DNA of 64,000 bases from Treponema sp. UBA3862 (GCA_002392405.1 DGGY01000041.1:62001-126000), one strand, 5' to 3'; counted from the first letter of the stretch, positions 1 to 9,210 are shown. Numbers and translations are program-made. Notes: generated from the sequence alone by a model not told the origin.

Positions 1-512
1 TCGGAAATCTGGTCAAAATCAACCATGGTAATTGCAAGAGTTGAATTACCAAAAAACTTAAGTCCGTCTGCAAGATAGGAATCCAGCTTACGGATAACGT
101 GTGAAATGTTGATTAAAATGTCATTTTTAGTATCTTCAGCAGAAGATCTTCCTGCCCTCATGTTCTTGAAGGCAGAATCAATGTAGTCAGGAAGCTTTTT
201 CTCTACAAAATCCTCATCGACTTTTGCCGGGCTCTTGTCGAGAAAGCTTAAATCGAATACAACACCGCCTGCCCCAAGATCACGGAGAACGGTAAGGCAG
301 TCTGCATAAACATCACGGGAAAAGGGCCAGGAGCCGATTTCATCAACGGCAGCATCATCTACGTTAATCATCATTACCCCTTTAGACTGAGGAGTAGATT
401 TTAACGGTCTCTGAAAAAAATCAGCAGTCTTGCTTTCTAAAGTTGTCAAAAGAAGAAGACAACTGACAAGGACTGCGGCAAAGGGTATAAGAAGATAAGA
501 ATACTTTTTCAT
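1..512 (-). CDS. CHASE2-domain sensor protein, N-terminal part (runs off the left edge)
   Basis: Partial leftward gene; about 170 codons are visible. The protein opens with MKKYSYLLIPFAAVLVSC, a single membrane segment at about residues 5-24, then an extracytoplasmic region with CHASE2 character: VMMINVDDAAVDEIGSWPF followed by a hydrophobic strand GAGGVVFDLSFLD. CHASE2 is a ligand-sensing domain usually followed by more membrane helices and a cyclase, kinase or phosphatase. That part lies outside the window, so the output is unknown; an adenylate/guanylate cyclase is the usual partner in spirochaetes (inference). The ATG at 512 has no Shine-Dalgarno sequence. An inverted repeat GCGCATTTGCGC at 537-548 lies just upstream and could be an operator. 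It follows a FecR-like gene on the same strand, a pairing seen with CHASE2 proteins in other bacteria. Confidence 0.7.
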   Translation of the reverse strand, partial: MKKYSYLLIPFAAVLVSCLLLLTTLESKTADFFQRPLKSTPQSKGVMMINVDDAAVDEIGSWPFSRDVYADCLTVLRDLGAGGVVFDLSFLDKSPAKVDEDFVEKKLPDYIDSAFKNMRAGRSSAEDTKNDILINISHVIRKLDSYLADGLKFFGNSTLAITMVDFDQIS

Positions 513-570
513 TTTTTATATATGCAGGTATTTTCAGCGCATTTGCGCCCTTTTTATTCTAAATTACTAA

Positions 571-597
571 ACCCCGGAAACAATCTGTTTCCGGGGT
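571..597 (-). terminator. Hairpin terminator after the FecR-like gene
   Basis: A 12-bp perfect stem (ACCCCGGAAACA at 571-582, TGTTTCCGGGGT at 586-597) with a 3-nt loop lies 20 nt past the stop of the FecR-like gene. The following T-run on the minus strand is weak, so it may attenuate rather than stop transcription into the CHASE2 gene. Confidence 0.6.
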
Positions 598-616
598 TTC
601 CTTAAACTAAAAAAAA

Positions 617-1027
617 TTACTGTTCCCAGTCGTAATCAGCAGCAGCGTTACTTGCACGTGAAGAAGCGGTTGCAGTACCTTTTTCTGAAGAACGTGCAGC
701 GGCAGTTGAATCCTTTGCTACAGTACCTTTAGAAATACCCTTTCCTGCAGGTCCCCTGCTTGCTGCCAGAGATTCTACAGTTCCCTTTTTCATAGCCTTG
801 ATTGTAACTTCCTTTCCGTCTTCTCCTGTTACAACAAGGGTAGAATTAACAGCAGTATTGATAACAGTTGAAAGACTGAGCTTCTGTCCGGCTTTAACTT
901 CCTTCATTAAGCCAGGTTCTGCTTCAAAAGTTACTTTTCCCTTTACTGATTTAACAGTAAACTCGTCTGCTGCAAAAAGCATTGCAGCTGCAAAAAGAGT
1001 TACAGCAAGTGCAATAAGTTTTTTCAT
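617..1027 (-). CDS. FecR-like periplasmic protein
   Basis: A secreted protein of 136 residues. The chosen start is the ATG at 1027, which has GGGAG seven to eleven bases upstream; an ATG at 1057 would add ten residues before the signal peptide. Residues 1-20 are a signal peptide ending near AAAMLFA-ADEF. Residues 21-90 resemble a FecR fold: VKSVKGKVTFEAEPG, then KAGQKLSLSTVINTAVNSTL and a strand on GEDGKEVTIK. The tail is Ser/Ala/Gly-rich and probably unstructured. FecR-type domains are extracytoplasmic signal-relay modules. Its position directly upstream of a CHASE2 sensor and downstream of two envelope barrel proteins, all on one strand, suggests a role in envelope sensing (inference). No sigma/anti-sigma pair is next to it. 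Confidence 0.6.
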   Translation of the reverse strand: MKKLIALAVTLFAAAMLFAADEFTVKSVKGKVTFEAEPGLMKEVKAGQKLSLSTVINTAVNSTLVVTGEDGKEVTIKAMKKGTVESLAASRGPAGKGISKGTVAKDSTAAARSSEKGTATASSRASNAAADYDWEQ

Positions 1028-1200
1028 TCCAGTTTCTCCCATAATTATATTTCTCATGGTATTTTAAAGATTTCTGTCTGAACAGAAACCTTACTTACTT
1101 TTATAATAGCCCGTTTTTTTAAGATGTCTAATTAAAAACAAATAAAACATCTTTTTAAAATTTGAACCGGCCCTGACTGACTTTATGAAAAAAGTCTTTC

Positions 1201-2772
1201 CTAAAGCTGCTTTTTAAATTCCCTTAATATGTCCGAACTTGAAGGAAGTTCCAGCCTTACATCAGAATCCGGAACAGCAACCGGAGCAAACTCTTTCCAT
1301 GATTCTTTTAAAGGAAGCAGTTTTGCTTCTTTACCGTATTTTTTCCACTGGCGGATACCAGTCTGTCTCTGAAGGGCAAAGCTGTCCTGGGGTAAGGTAA
1401 TTTCGTTTGGAATCCATACTTTTCCGTCAAGAATAATACATTCACCGGCTTTTGCGGCATCTGCAGGTTTTACACCGGCATCAAAGGCCATATAGATATG
1501 ACCTGGAACGGTAATAAAGGCTGTTTCAATACCGATAGCTTCAAGCAGGGAACAGTTTAAGATTGTAAGGTCGTCACAGTCACCACCATGATAACGGAGG
1601 GTCTGGTAAGGGAACTGAAGGAAGTCCACGGAAGAAGTACCTGTGTTATCAGTAAAGGCAGATGACGGGTCAACAACATAGTTGATTCCATACTGCTTAA
1701 GGGCGGCAAACATAGCAGCAGCATACTGAATGTTTTCAGGAACTGAAGGCGAAAGATTGTCTTTGATGATTGATTTTACCCGTTTTGCAAACATGGAAGC
1801 TGAAACGTCATTTGCAGAAGCAAAGGCAGCTGCCTGACGGTCATCTTCCCAGGTCATTGAGTTACGGCTTAAGGTAACAAAACTTACAGGCTCAGTGTAC
1901 TCAACGGTTTTTCCAAGAGATTTATAGGAAACAGTGATTACCGCCGGAGTTTCTATTGCTGAAAGATTATTCAGGATATTTTCATTAAGGAAGGCTGTAA
2001 GTTCACAGGTAAATGTCTCCCCTCTTTTTGCATGAGGAATGGAGAAAGCCTTTGTAGGACTGGACATGAAAGCTTCAATGTAAACATATACGTCAATATT
2101 TTTGATGTCATTTGATTCCCTGTTTACAAAAGTAAGGGAACCGAAACTATGGTCATCATAACGGCTGTAGAATACAGGGAAAAGCTGTTTTGTATCTGCT
2201 TCTACAAGTTCAATATCACTCTTGGAAAAAAGTCCCTTTGAAAGACTGTAACGGAGGCAGAGCCCTATTTCAAGATTACTTACGAAAGGTACGGGTTTAT
2301 ATGCAAAAACAGAATAGCCGGCAAAAAGGCCTGCAGAAAGTTCAGGAATTATATGGAAATTGGCCATTCCCCTTCCACCGTAAACAATACCTGAAGCACC
2401 GTCAAGTTCCTGTTCCTTATCTTCGTTAATGGCCCACACACCGCCAAAACCTTCCGCAGAAATACTGAAACGGTCAGTAATACGCAGGTTATAGCCTAAG
2501 GCAAGAGTTCCGGTATAAGTATTTAAAGTGTTGATTCCTGACGCCTGAATAGGGAGAAGTCCTGCCAGAAGTGCACAGTAAAGGCTGTCACGGCCGCGTA
2601 AAGTAACCGGCGCAAAATCAATGCCTGCATAACCGCCTGTAGAATTATCATAATTCTCTTCATCGGTTGTGTTGTAGGCAGGCATAAAGCGTACTGCAAA
2701 ATCAGAAGCAGAAAGACCGGCACCTGAATAAAGCAGCGCGGCAAGAACACAAAGAATCCTTAATCTTTTCAT
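1201..2772 (-). CDS. Outer-membrane barrel protein with active-looking transglutaminase-like domain
   Basis: 523 residues. The signal peptide is MKRLRILCVLAALLYSGAGLSA. Residues about 22-180 have alternating hydrophobic strands typical of a small outer-membrane beta-barrel (for example GYAGIDFAPVTLRGRDS). A beta-rich linker follows, then a transglutaminase-like cysteine-protease domain at about residues 310-490. The catalytic pattern is intact: HGGDCDDLTIL with Cys399, then TVPGHIYMAFDAG with His425 and a downstream ILDGKVWIPNE segment that can supply the acidic residue. Such domains act as proteases or cross-linking enzymes; the substrate is unknown. It is the second gene of a pair, starting 11 nt after the stop of its longer paralogue, and both share the region between barrel and TG domain. 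The barrel assignment is inferred from sequence pattern only. Confidence 0.6.
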   Translation of the reverse strand: MKRLRILCVLAALLYSGAGLSASDFAVRFMPAYNTTDEENYDNSTGGYAGIDFAPVTLRGRDSLYCALLAGLLPIQASGINTLNTYTGTLALGYNLRITDRFSISAEGFGGVWAINEDKEQELDGASGIVYGGRGMANFHIIPELSAGLFAGYSVFAYKPVPFVSNLEIGLCLRYSLSKGLFSKSDIELVEADTKQLFPVFYSRYDDHSFGSLTFVNRESNDIKNIDVYVYIEAFMSSPTKAFSIPHAKRGETFTCELTAFLNENILNNLSAIETPAVITVSYKSLGKTVEYTEPVSFVTLSRNSMTWEDDRQAAAFASANDVSASMFAKRVKSIIKDNLSPSVPENIQYAAAMFAALKQYGINYVVDPSSAFTDNTGTSSVDFLQFPYQTLRYHGGDCDDLTILNCSLLEAIGIETAFITVPGHIYMAFDAGVKPADAAKAGECIILDGKVWIPNEITLPQDSFALQRQTGIRQWKKYGKEAKLLPLKESWKEFAPVAVPDSDVRLELPSSSDILREFKKQL

Positions 2773-2783
2773 GGCCGGACTCC

Positions 2784-4649
2784 TTACAGACCGAGTTTAG
2801 CGTTTGCTCTTTCAAGCCCCTTCTGTGCACCGGTGTTCTGGGGAGCCTTTGCAAGAACTTTTTTATACTGGGCAACGGCTGCAGTATAGTTTCTTTCGAG
2901 CATGTAAACATTGGCAAGATTATTCATTGCAGCAACAGAAGTTGCAGATGAAAAAGCCGTCCTTGCTTCTGCATAGCGGCCTGCGCGTACTAAAGCAAGA
3001 CCGAGTTTATTCTGATCACCTGAGTTACGGGCACTTGCAATAACCTTTTCGAGATCTGAACTGATGTATTCCTGAATAACGCTTCTTGAAGCCTTTTCAA
3101 CAGCAGATTTTGAAGGTGTTTCAAATGCTTTTCCGCTGCCAGAGAAAATTGAAGGAGAATATGTTTCCCATGCAAGTTCATTATTTACAAACTCATAAGT
3201 ACCTTCTGCATCTGAATTTGCCTTTTTGATTGCCTTTGCGGCTGCCTTGCGGCTTGCAGTAAAGCCTTTAGAGAAGTTCTTCATTGAAAGACCAAACCAT
3301 GCGTTTTCACCGTCAAGAATAAGAGAATCAGGATCTGCAAAGTGACTTGAAGCATTCTTAGGATTGATTCCCAGATTTACAAGAACGATAAAATCATCTT
3401 CAAGAGGAAGGAAACCTGTTCCCACCTGAACTGATTCAAGACAGCTTGCAAGAAGAATTCCCAGATCATCATAGTCACCTGAAAGGTTATTCATTGTCTG
3501 GAGAGGATACTGAATGGAGTCAAGATTTTCTGTAAGGTGATATTCAACATAAGGAGTTGTTTTATCATCTGAATATTTAATTCCTGCAAGACGGATAGCT
3601 TCCATCATTGCAGCAGCAGTCTGAACGCCCTTATTCATTCCTGAATATGCCATACTGTTTACAATACCTGCAACTTCTTTTGCAAAGGTAAGAATTTCGT
3701 CAGTTTCCGGAGAAACGAAAGCTGCAAGGGCATTGGCATCAGACCAGTAGAAAGCATTGCGGTTGTAAACTGAAATTACAACGCTCTGAACAGCCTGCTT
3801 TTTCTTGCCGAGGAATTCATAGTCAACTACAAGTTCACCGGCAATTTTTCCGTTTTCTGCAAACTTAAGGATTTCAGGAGAGAAGTCTGCATAGAGAGGA
3901 AGGTCAACTGAACCGTATTTTCTGATACGTCCGATATTTGCAGATTCAAAAGTTGAAGTCGTATAGCGTCCGGCCCTGAAAGCAACATGAACGTTTTTAA
4001 CTTCTGCCCCTTCGTTGTTTGTAAGGGTTAAAGTTCCTAAAGGACAGTTTTTATAGGCCTTCATGAACAGAGGGAAAGCAGAATCTTCCTGTTCAAGCCT
4101 GATTACAAAGGATGATGAACCGGATTTTCCGGCAGAAACAGTATAACGGATTGAAAGACCGGCAGTAACACCTGAAAGGAAAGGATCGTTTCCGTTACAC
4201 AGATAAGAAATATAACCGCCTGTTCCGGAAACAGTAAGTTCAGGAGAAACACGGAAGCCCAATTCACCGTATCCGCGGTAATAGAGGTCAGATGATGATT
4301 TATTTACCTGATCAATTTTTGTTGATACCTGATGAATACCGAATGCACCGCCTGCACCAAGATAAACACGGGCCAGAGGATAGTAATAAGCACCAAGGCC
4401 AAGACCAAAACCTGCAAGATTAAGGTTATCTTCCATACCGTTTGGTTTAGACATGGAAAAATTACCTTCAAGACCGGCAGTAATCATACCGAAAAGATCT
4501 GCATCTGCCTGAAGAAAGCCTGAAAAACCGGTGCCGTAATTACTGTCTGAGGGCAGTACAATTCCCGGATTGATACGGAAGGTTAAATCCATGGCAAAAG
4601 CACCTGCTGCAAATGCACATGAACAAAGAAGTAAACAAAACTTTTTCAT
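2784..4649 (-). CDS. Outer-membrane barrel protein with degenerate transglutaminase-like domain and C-terminal TPRs
   Basis: 621 residues, paralogue of the next gene downstream. It has a signal peptide (MKKFCLLLCSCAFAAGAFA), a barrel-like region to about residue 170, the same linker, and a transglutaminase-like fold at about 310-470. The active site is lost: the catalytic motif reads LSGDYDDLGIL (Cys replaced by Tyr, preceding His absent) and the histidine strand reads EDDFIVLVNLG. The C-terminus (about 535-621) has tetratricopeptide-like helices (LALVRAGRYAEARTAF, LANVYMLERNYTAAVAQYKK), which usually bind proteins. This suggests a scaffold or regulatory partner of the active-looking paralogue (inference). 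The start has GAGAGGA about six bases upstream. Confidence 0.6.
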   Translation of the reverse strand: MKKFCLLLCSCAFAAGAFAMDLTFRINPGIVLPSDSNYGTGFSGFLQADADLFGMITAGLEGNFSMSKPNGMEDNLNLAGFGLGLGAYYYPLARVYLGAGGAFGIHQVSTKIDQVNKSSSDLYYRGYGELGFRVSPELTVSGTGGYISYLCNGNDPFLSGVTAGLSIRYTVSAGKSGSSSFVIRLEQEDSAFPLFMKAYKNCPLGTLTLTNNEGAEVKNVHVAFRAGRYTTSTFESANIGRIRKYGSVDLPLYADFSPEILKFAENGKIAGELVVDYEFLGKKKQAVQSVVISVYNRNAFYWSDANALAAFVSPETDEILTFAKEVAGIVNSMAYSGMNKGVQTAAAMMEAIRLAGIKYSDDKTTPYVEYHLTENLDSIQYPLQTMNNLSGDYDDLGILLASCLESVQVGTGFLPLEDDFIVLVNLGINPKNASSHFADPDSLILDGENAWFGLSMKNFSKGFTASRKAAAKAIKKANSDAEGTYEFVNNELAWETYSPSIFSGSGKAFETPSKSAVEKASRSVIQEYISSDLEKVIASARNSGDQNKLGLALVRAGRYAEARTAFSSATSVAAMNNLANVYMLERNYTAAVAQYKKVLAKAPQNTGAQKGLERANAKLGL

Positions 4650-4748
4650 TAATAAAAATCCTCTCTATTTTTAATCATAACACATATTAAGGATTTTTCT
4701 ATTATTTGAAAATATTTTATTAAAATTTTCTTAAAAAGCTGAATGCCC

Positions 4749-5369
4749 TTAAATCATACCTGCAAGCATACATACACCTTCCACCATGGCTTTGTGCTCT
4801 TCAGGAGCAATTCGTGCGTAAAGGGTGTCAGGCGTATCGCCTTCAAGGACAGGAACCTTTTTCTGAACAAGGATTTTTCCCGTGTCACAGCCTGCATCCA
4901 CCAGGTGAACGGTACAGCCGGATTCCTTTTCGCCTGCGGCAAGGACTGCTTCGTGAACATTGTGTCCCCACATTCCTACCCCGCCGAACTTAGGCAGAAG
5001 GGCCGGATGAAGGTTTACAATGCGGCCGGAATATTCTTCAATGATTTTACCGCCTAAAACAGAAAGATAACCTGCCAGAACGATGGCATCGATATTATTT
5101 TCCTGACAGAGTTTTAAAATTGCGTCACTTATAGCAATGCGCTTGGTATCCCGGTCTGCTTTTTCTGCAGCTTCTTTTCCCAGAACGGAAAAGGGACTGC
5201 GGATTTCTGCAGGAATTCCTGCCTGACGGGCACGATCTAAGGCATAGGCATTTTTAGTATTTGAAACTACCAGGGCAATGTGATAGGGACAGTCTGAAGC
5301 AGATTTTTCGTAATCAATGAGGGCCTGTAAGTTGGTGCCGCCGCCGGAAACAAGAACCGCAATATTCAT
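4749..5369 (-). CDS. purN: Phosphoribosylglycinamide formyltransferase (10-formyl-THF type)
   Basis: 206 residues, the normal length for PurN, the cytoplasmic enzyme that formylates GAR to FGAR in purine synthesis. The N-terminal nucleotide-binding loop is VLVSGGGTNLQALIDY. The catalytic and folate region is AGYLSVLGGKIIEEYSGRIV followed by NLHPALLPKFGG with the expected Asn and His, and SGCTVHLVDAGCDTGKILVQ carries the second His and the Asp. The start ATG at 5369 has AAGGA about nine bases upstream. It is a lone purine gene here; purM and purE are about 9 and 21 kb away. A decayed duplicate of its first 45 codons lies at 7224-7352. Confidence 0.93.
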   Translation of the reverse strand: MNIAVLVSGGGTNLQALIDYEKSASDCPYHIALVVSNTKNAYALDRARQAGIPAEIRSPFSVLGKEAAEKADRDTKRIAISDAILKLCQENNIDAIVLAGYLSVLGGKIIEEYSGRIVNLHPALLPKFGGVGMWGHNVHEAVLAAGEKESGCTVHLVDAGCDTGKILVQKKVPVLEGDTPDTLYARIAPEEHKAMVEGVCMLAGMI

Positions 5370-5430
5370 GATTTTTTCCTTATAAACAATTAAAAAGATC
5401 TTACACCTAAGATTAGCACAGATTCAGGCC

Positions 5431-7215
5431 TTGGTGAAGAGAAATGAGATTCAGTTCCTTTTCTGGGCCAGTGATGCAAATTTTGAATTCTGGAGTGACA
5501 TGGAGTATTCATATACAGTAAATCCGGATAATCCTGCCGATTACTGGTACAACATGACCGTTCACGAAACTGAAGAATATAACTTCAACATCAACTACAA
5601 CGAAGCTTTAAACCAGACAAACCTCTGGGTAAATGCAGTAGTCCGTGACGAAGGCACTCCGGTGGGAATGGCAGGAACGGGAATTCCCCTTTCAAATTTT
5701 ATAGAACTTATGTACAAGGATCTTCCTGACGGAATGGAAATGTACCTTTACAACGAACAGAACGAGATTACAGGCGCCACTGATACTTCAATCATCCGGG
5801 ACAAGATAAATATTTTTGAAAAACTTCCTTTTCTGCAGGACAGCGGCATAAAGCCTTCTTCAATCACCAGCCGGACAATTGCTTCCGGTCAGTATCTTAT
5901 TGCGCCCATTGATCTTGTAGGCTGGTACATGATTTTGTATACACCATTTACAACAGGCCAGTTCCTCAAAAATGCAGTACAGCCTTTTATTTCAATTACC
6001 CTGACAATCATAATTCTCGTACTCCTTATAATAACAATTACAAAAATCATCCTTCAGCTTAAAGTCTTAAAAAATGCAGTCGCAGAGCTTTCTTCAGGCA
6101 ATGCAGACCTTACAAAAAGAGTTGTAATCGGAAAACGTTCAGTCTTTAAGGTTTTTGACCAGCTGGTGGAAGAAGAAAACCGATTTTTACAGAAGTTTCA
6201 GGACATAATACAGTCCATAAAAAACTCGGAACAGAACTTAAGCGGTGTGGGAAATACGATGACTTCCTCTATGGACAATACTGCAAATTCAATCGTACAT
6301 ATCATTTCAAACATTGATGTCGTTCACAATCAGATTGAACAGCAGAACGAAAAAGTTGATGTAACATCAGAGGCAGTGGGCCAGATTACGGAAAACATCG
6401 AAAGCCTTGACCGCATGATTAAAGATCAGTCACAGGGAGTAAACACAGCTTCCAGCGCAGTTGAAGAAATGGTTGCAAACATCCGAAGCGTAAACACTTC
6501 AGTTGACACTATGGCAAACCTTTTTACTTCCCTTGAAAAAGATGCAAGGGAAGGACAGGCTAAACAGAAAGCCGTAAACGAAAAAATCGGAGAAATTGAA
6601 GACAAGTCAAAGATGCTCCAGGAAGCAAACACCGCCATTGCAAACATTGCAGAGCAGACAAACCTTCTTGCCATGAATGCAGCAATTGAAGCGGCCCATG
6701 CCGGTGAAGCAGGAAAAGGATTTGCAGTTGTAGCAGACGAAATCCGTAAGCTTTCGGAAACTTCTTCCCAGCAGTCAAAGACAATCGGAGAACAGCTCAA
6801 CAGCATCTTAACTTCGATTATTGAGGTAGTAACGGCATCCGGAGAATCAAGCAGTTCCTTCAACGCAGTTTCTGATGAAATCGTCCGCACCAACAATATT
6901 GTTAAGCAGATCAAGCAGGCAATGGAAGAACAGAATGAAGGTTCAAAACAGGTAATGGATGCGCTGCAGATAATGAATTCAAGCACGGGCGAAGTAACGG
7001 ACGCCGCACAGAAAATGACAGAAGGCAACAAGATTATTCTTGAGAATATGACCTCCCTCCAGGAGTCTACCCGCTCAATTCAGAAAAGCATGGAAGAAAT
7101 GGCCGCCGGAGCAGAAAGAATAAACAGCTCCGGCACAGAACTTTCAGAAATCTCAATCAAGATGAAAGAGTCAATTTCTGAAATTGCCGGCCAGATGCAG
7201 CAGTTTACGGTGTAA
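5431..7215 (+). CDS. Methyl-accepting chemotaxis protein lacking its N-terminus (likely broken)
   Basis: Transmembrane chemoreceptor signalling to CheA. What remains starts inside a dCache sensor domain ([20 protein letters not shown] through [17 protein letters not shown], about residues 15-95), then one membrane segment at about 183-207, a HAMP-like region to about 260, and a complete cytoplasmic signalling hairpin whose tip [20 protein letters not shown] begins near residue 408. The first membrane helix and the membrane-proximal half of the sensor, normally about 150 residues, are missing. The frame is open back only to 5386, with no ATG and no Shine-Dalgarno sequence; the best starts are TTG 5431 or GTG 5434. 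The upstream edge abuts the purN start and the downstream edge abuts a purN remnant, so rearrangement probably removed the 5' part. It may be a pseudogene. Confidence 0.75.
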   Translation: MVKRNEIQFLFWASDANFEFWSDMEYSYTVNPDNPADYWYNMTVHETEEYNFNINYNEALNQTNLWVNAVVRDEGTPVGMAGTGIPLSNFIELMYKDLPDGMEMYLYNEQNEITGATDTSIIRDKINIFEKLPFLQDSGIKPSSITSRTIASGQYLIAPIDLVGWYMILYTPFTTGQFLKNAVQPFISITLTIIILVLLIITITKIILQLKVLKNAVAELSSGNADLTKRVVIGKRSVFKVFDQLVEEENRFLQKFQDIIQSIKNSEQNLSGVGNTMTSSMDNTANSIVHIISNIDVVHNQIEQQNEKVDVTSEAVGQITENIESLDRMIKDQSQGVNTASSAVEEMVANIRSVNTSVDTMANLFTSLEKDAREGQAKQKAVNEKIGEIEDKSKMLQEANTAIANIAEQTNLLAMNAAIEAAHAGEAGKGFAVVADEIRKLSETSSQQSKTIGEQLNSILTSIIEVVTASGESSSSFNAVSDEIVRTNNIVKQIKQAMEEQNEGSKQVMDALQIMNSSTGEVTDAAQKMTEGNKIILENMTSLQESTRSIQKSMEEMAAGAERINSSGTELSEISIKMKESISEIAGQMQQFTV

Positions 7216-7223
7216 AAAAAAAC

Positions 7224-7352
7224 GGCAGAAGCATTTTTTATGTCAGCAATAACAACCTGGATTGTATAAGGACAGTCAGCATGAAACTTCTGATAGTCGA
7301 TGAGGGCTTATAAGTTAGTTCCGTCCCCTGAAACAAGAACAGCAATTTTCAC
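7224..7352 (-). pseudogene. purN: Decayed duplicate of the purN 5' end
   Basis: Read leftwards from GTG at 7352, the translation VKIAVLVSGDGTNL*ALIDY continues as QKFHADCPYTIQVVIADIKN. It lines up without gaps with the start of the intact purN (MNIAVLVSGGGTNLQALIDY, then EKSASDCPYHIALVVSNTKN). A CAA codon has become TAA at codon 15 and the copy ends at about codon 43, next to the 3' end of the chemoreceptor gene. It is clearly a remnant of a duplicated purN, not a working gene. Confidence 0.85.
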
Positions 7353-7398
7353 GGGGAGATTGTAGCAAAAAAGGGGCGGCGGGGAAAAGGGAGAGGGA

Positions 7399-9210
7399 TT
7401 ATTGTGACATGATATTCCTGAGATATGCTATAGTATTAATTTTAATTCTATATCGTTTAAAACAATCAGGATAAATATCAAAGGTCAGCACTGAATTAAC
7501 TGGAGCATATCCTGTTTCGTTTATTACAGCTTTACCGGCGGAATAGTAATATGGGGCATACTCAAAGTCAGTAACAAAAAACGGTTTATGGTCATCAGAA
7601 CCTACACCATGATGATCATAATACCTTTGATAATAAACTTCATAAATTCCGCTTTCACATAAAATAATGTAAGGATTAGCATAATAGTAATAATCTCCTT
7701 TATCAGGATCATAAATTTTCTCAGGTTCTACCGTCATAGTAATCTCTGGTGTTAAACGCTGAAAAGTACAATCGTTAACACAATTGCTTTTTGTCTTTTC
7801 AATAGTTGCAATTCTGGAAGTTATACGCGAGTCATTAATCATTTCACCATCTGCAGAGTAATTATCAAAACTGATAAATGAATACCATGCCTCCTCCCCT
7901 AAAAAAGTCTTTCTTAAAGAACTTTCTATATTGAGTATATCAGAACTAGAAGGCGGAGTTTTTTTATTCCATGTTAATGCATAATACCTGGGTGCAGTAT
8001 TTCCATACGTCCCTGTAGAATGATCAAAAAGAAAAAAATTGACCTGAGAGTCACATGTACCAAATCCAAATTGTATTTCATCACTCCATATAGCATAAAG
8101 ATGGATTTCTTCTGTTAAAAAACTATCAATTTCAATATCCTGTACACCGCTGCCGCTGCCATCAGGTTCTGTATTCCAGCCTGTACTTTTAAACAATACG
8201 GGATATCCCTGTCCAGTCAGCTTTACGTCATTACACTTATAAAAATTCTTTTTCCAGTCGTCCAGATCAAATGCCTCAGTTTCAATTCCATATTCAAAAA
8301 TAAGATTTGGTGCACCATAACCAGGAACAGAAACATTATTTTTTTCATCTTTATAGTAGTAAGCATTTACATAGAAATCATTATCTTTATAGAAAAATTC
8401 AACCTGATTTTCAGCATCATACAAATGATCGGGCATACCTGGAGCCCTGCCTTTATGAAACCTGATGATATCCCCGAAGGTAATATAATTTTGTCCCGGA
8501 ACCGTTGTGTTCAGAAAATCCGGATCAAACAGCGGTAAAATCTCATTCATAGTTTTATTGTAATTAGGATGATATACGACTGTCTTTTTGCCTGCAGGAA
8601 TGCGGGACCACTTACCGTAGAAAACGGTATTCTTATCCAGTCCGACCGTATCCGGCTCTATCTTTACGTCATCAATATACCAGCCGACAAACTCATAGTC
8701 TTCGATTACAAGGGGAGCAAGCTTGTCTTCATCCAGCAGGACATAACGGTCAAGCTTATTTTTTGTATTATTCAGCTGCTCCAGGGCTGTCTGGAGCTGT
8801 ACTGTATAATCATCATGAAAAATTGCAGCATCATTGTCCTTTATTTTCCAGGTTACTTTTACGGGTATCGCACTCCACCTGCAGTAAAGGGTAATGTTTC
8901 CGTTAACAGTATCACCAGACTTAACTACCCGCCCGTCTTCAAACATCCACCCGTCAGAGTAGATATAATCTTCAACATCAGTACCGGTCTCTTCGTCATA
9001 ATGAGACCCGTTATTTTTTTCTAAAACCGGAAGTTTTTCCGCAGTAAGCTTAAAGCCTTTCTGGCAGAAAAAAGAATCAGGTGCCCCGCCAAATTCATTT
9101 TGATAGGTAACCTTAAAAACTTCAGTCGGGGAAGCCTGTTCAATAGTCTCTACAGTACAGCCCGACACCAGCAGAGCTAACGGGATTAAAAACAAAAATA
9201 CTTTTTTCAT
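7399..9210 (-). CDS. Surface lipoprotein with InlB-like (Flg_new) repeats
   Basis: 603 residues. MKKVFLFLIPLALLVSGCTVE is a lipoprotein signal with lipobox LVSGC, so the mature protein is probably lipid-anchored to the envelope. Residues about 30-115, 115-205 and 325-375 resemble Listeria-Bacteroides (InlB B-type) repeats, which end in W or Y-x-x-W patterns: GNITLYCRWSA, KNTVFYGKWSR, EEIHLYAIWSD. The rest is aromatic-rich, low in recognisable motifs and has no catalytic signature. Proteins of this build are surface adhesins or carbohydrate-binding spacers in treponemes and Firmicutes; the ligand is unknown. It has its own start with a GGAGTTTAG-like site, and about 200 nt separate it from the larger lipoprotein gene upstream. 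Confidence 0.7.
   Translation of the reverse strand: MKKVFLFLIPLALLVSGCTVETIEQASPTEVFKVTYQNEFGGAPDSFFCQKGFKLTAEKLPVLEKNNGSHYDEETGTDVEDYIYSDGWMFEDGRVVKSGDTVNGNITLYCRWSAIPVKVTWKIKDNDAAIFHDDYTVQLQTALEQLNNTKNKLDRYVLLDEDKLAPLVIEDYEFVGWYIDDVKIEPDTVGLDKNTVFYGKWSRIPAGKKTVVYHPNYNKTMNEILPLFDPDFLNTTVPGQNYITFGDIIRFHKGRAPGMPDHLYDAENQVEFFYKDNDFYVNAYYYKDEKNNVSVPGYGAPNLIFEYGIETEAFDLDDWKKNFYKCNDVKLTGQGYPVLFKSTGWNTEPDGSGSGVQDIEIDSFLTEEIHLYAIWSDEIQFGFGTCDSQVNFFLFDHSTGTYGNTAPRYYALTWNKKTPPSSSDILNIESSLRKTFLGEEAWYSFISFDNYSADGEMINDSRITSRIATIEKTKSNCVNDCTFQRLTPEITMTVEPEKIYDPDKGDYYYYANPYIILCESGIYEVYYQRYYDHHGVGSDDHKPFFVTDFEYAPYYYSAGKAVINETGYAPVNSVLTFDIYPDCFKRYRIKINTIAYLRNIMSQ

Noticed and set aside
1068..1200. Small gene between the FecR-like and transglutaminase-like genes
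   Set aside because: No start, ribosome-binding site or sustained frame; the stretch is AT-rich spacer.
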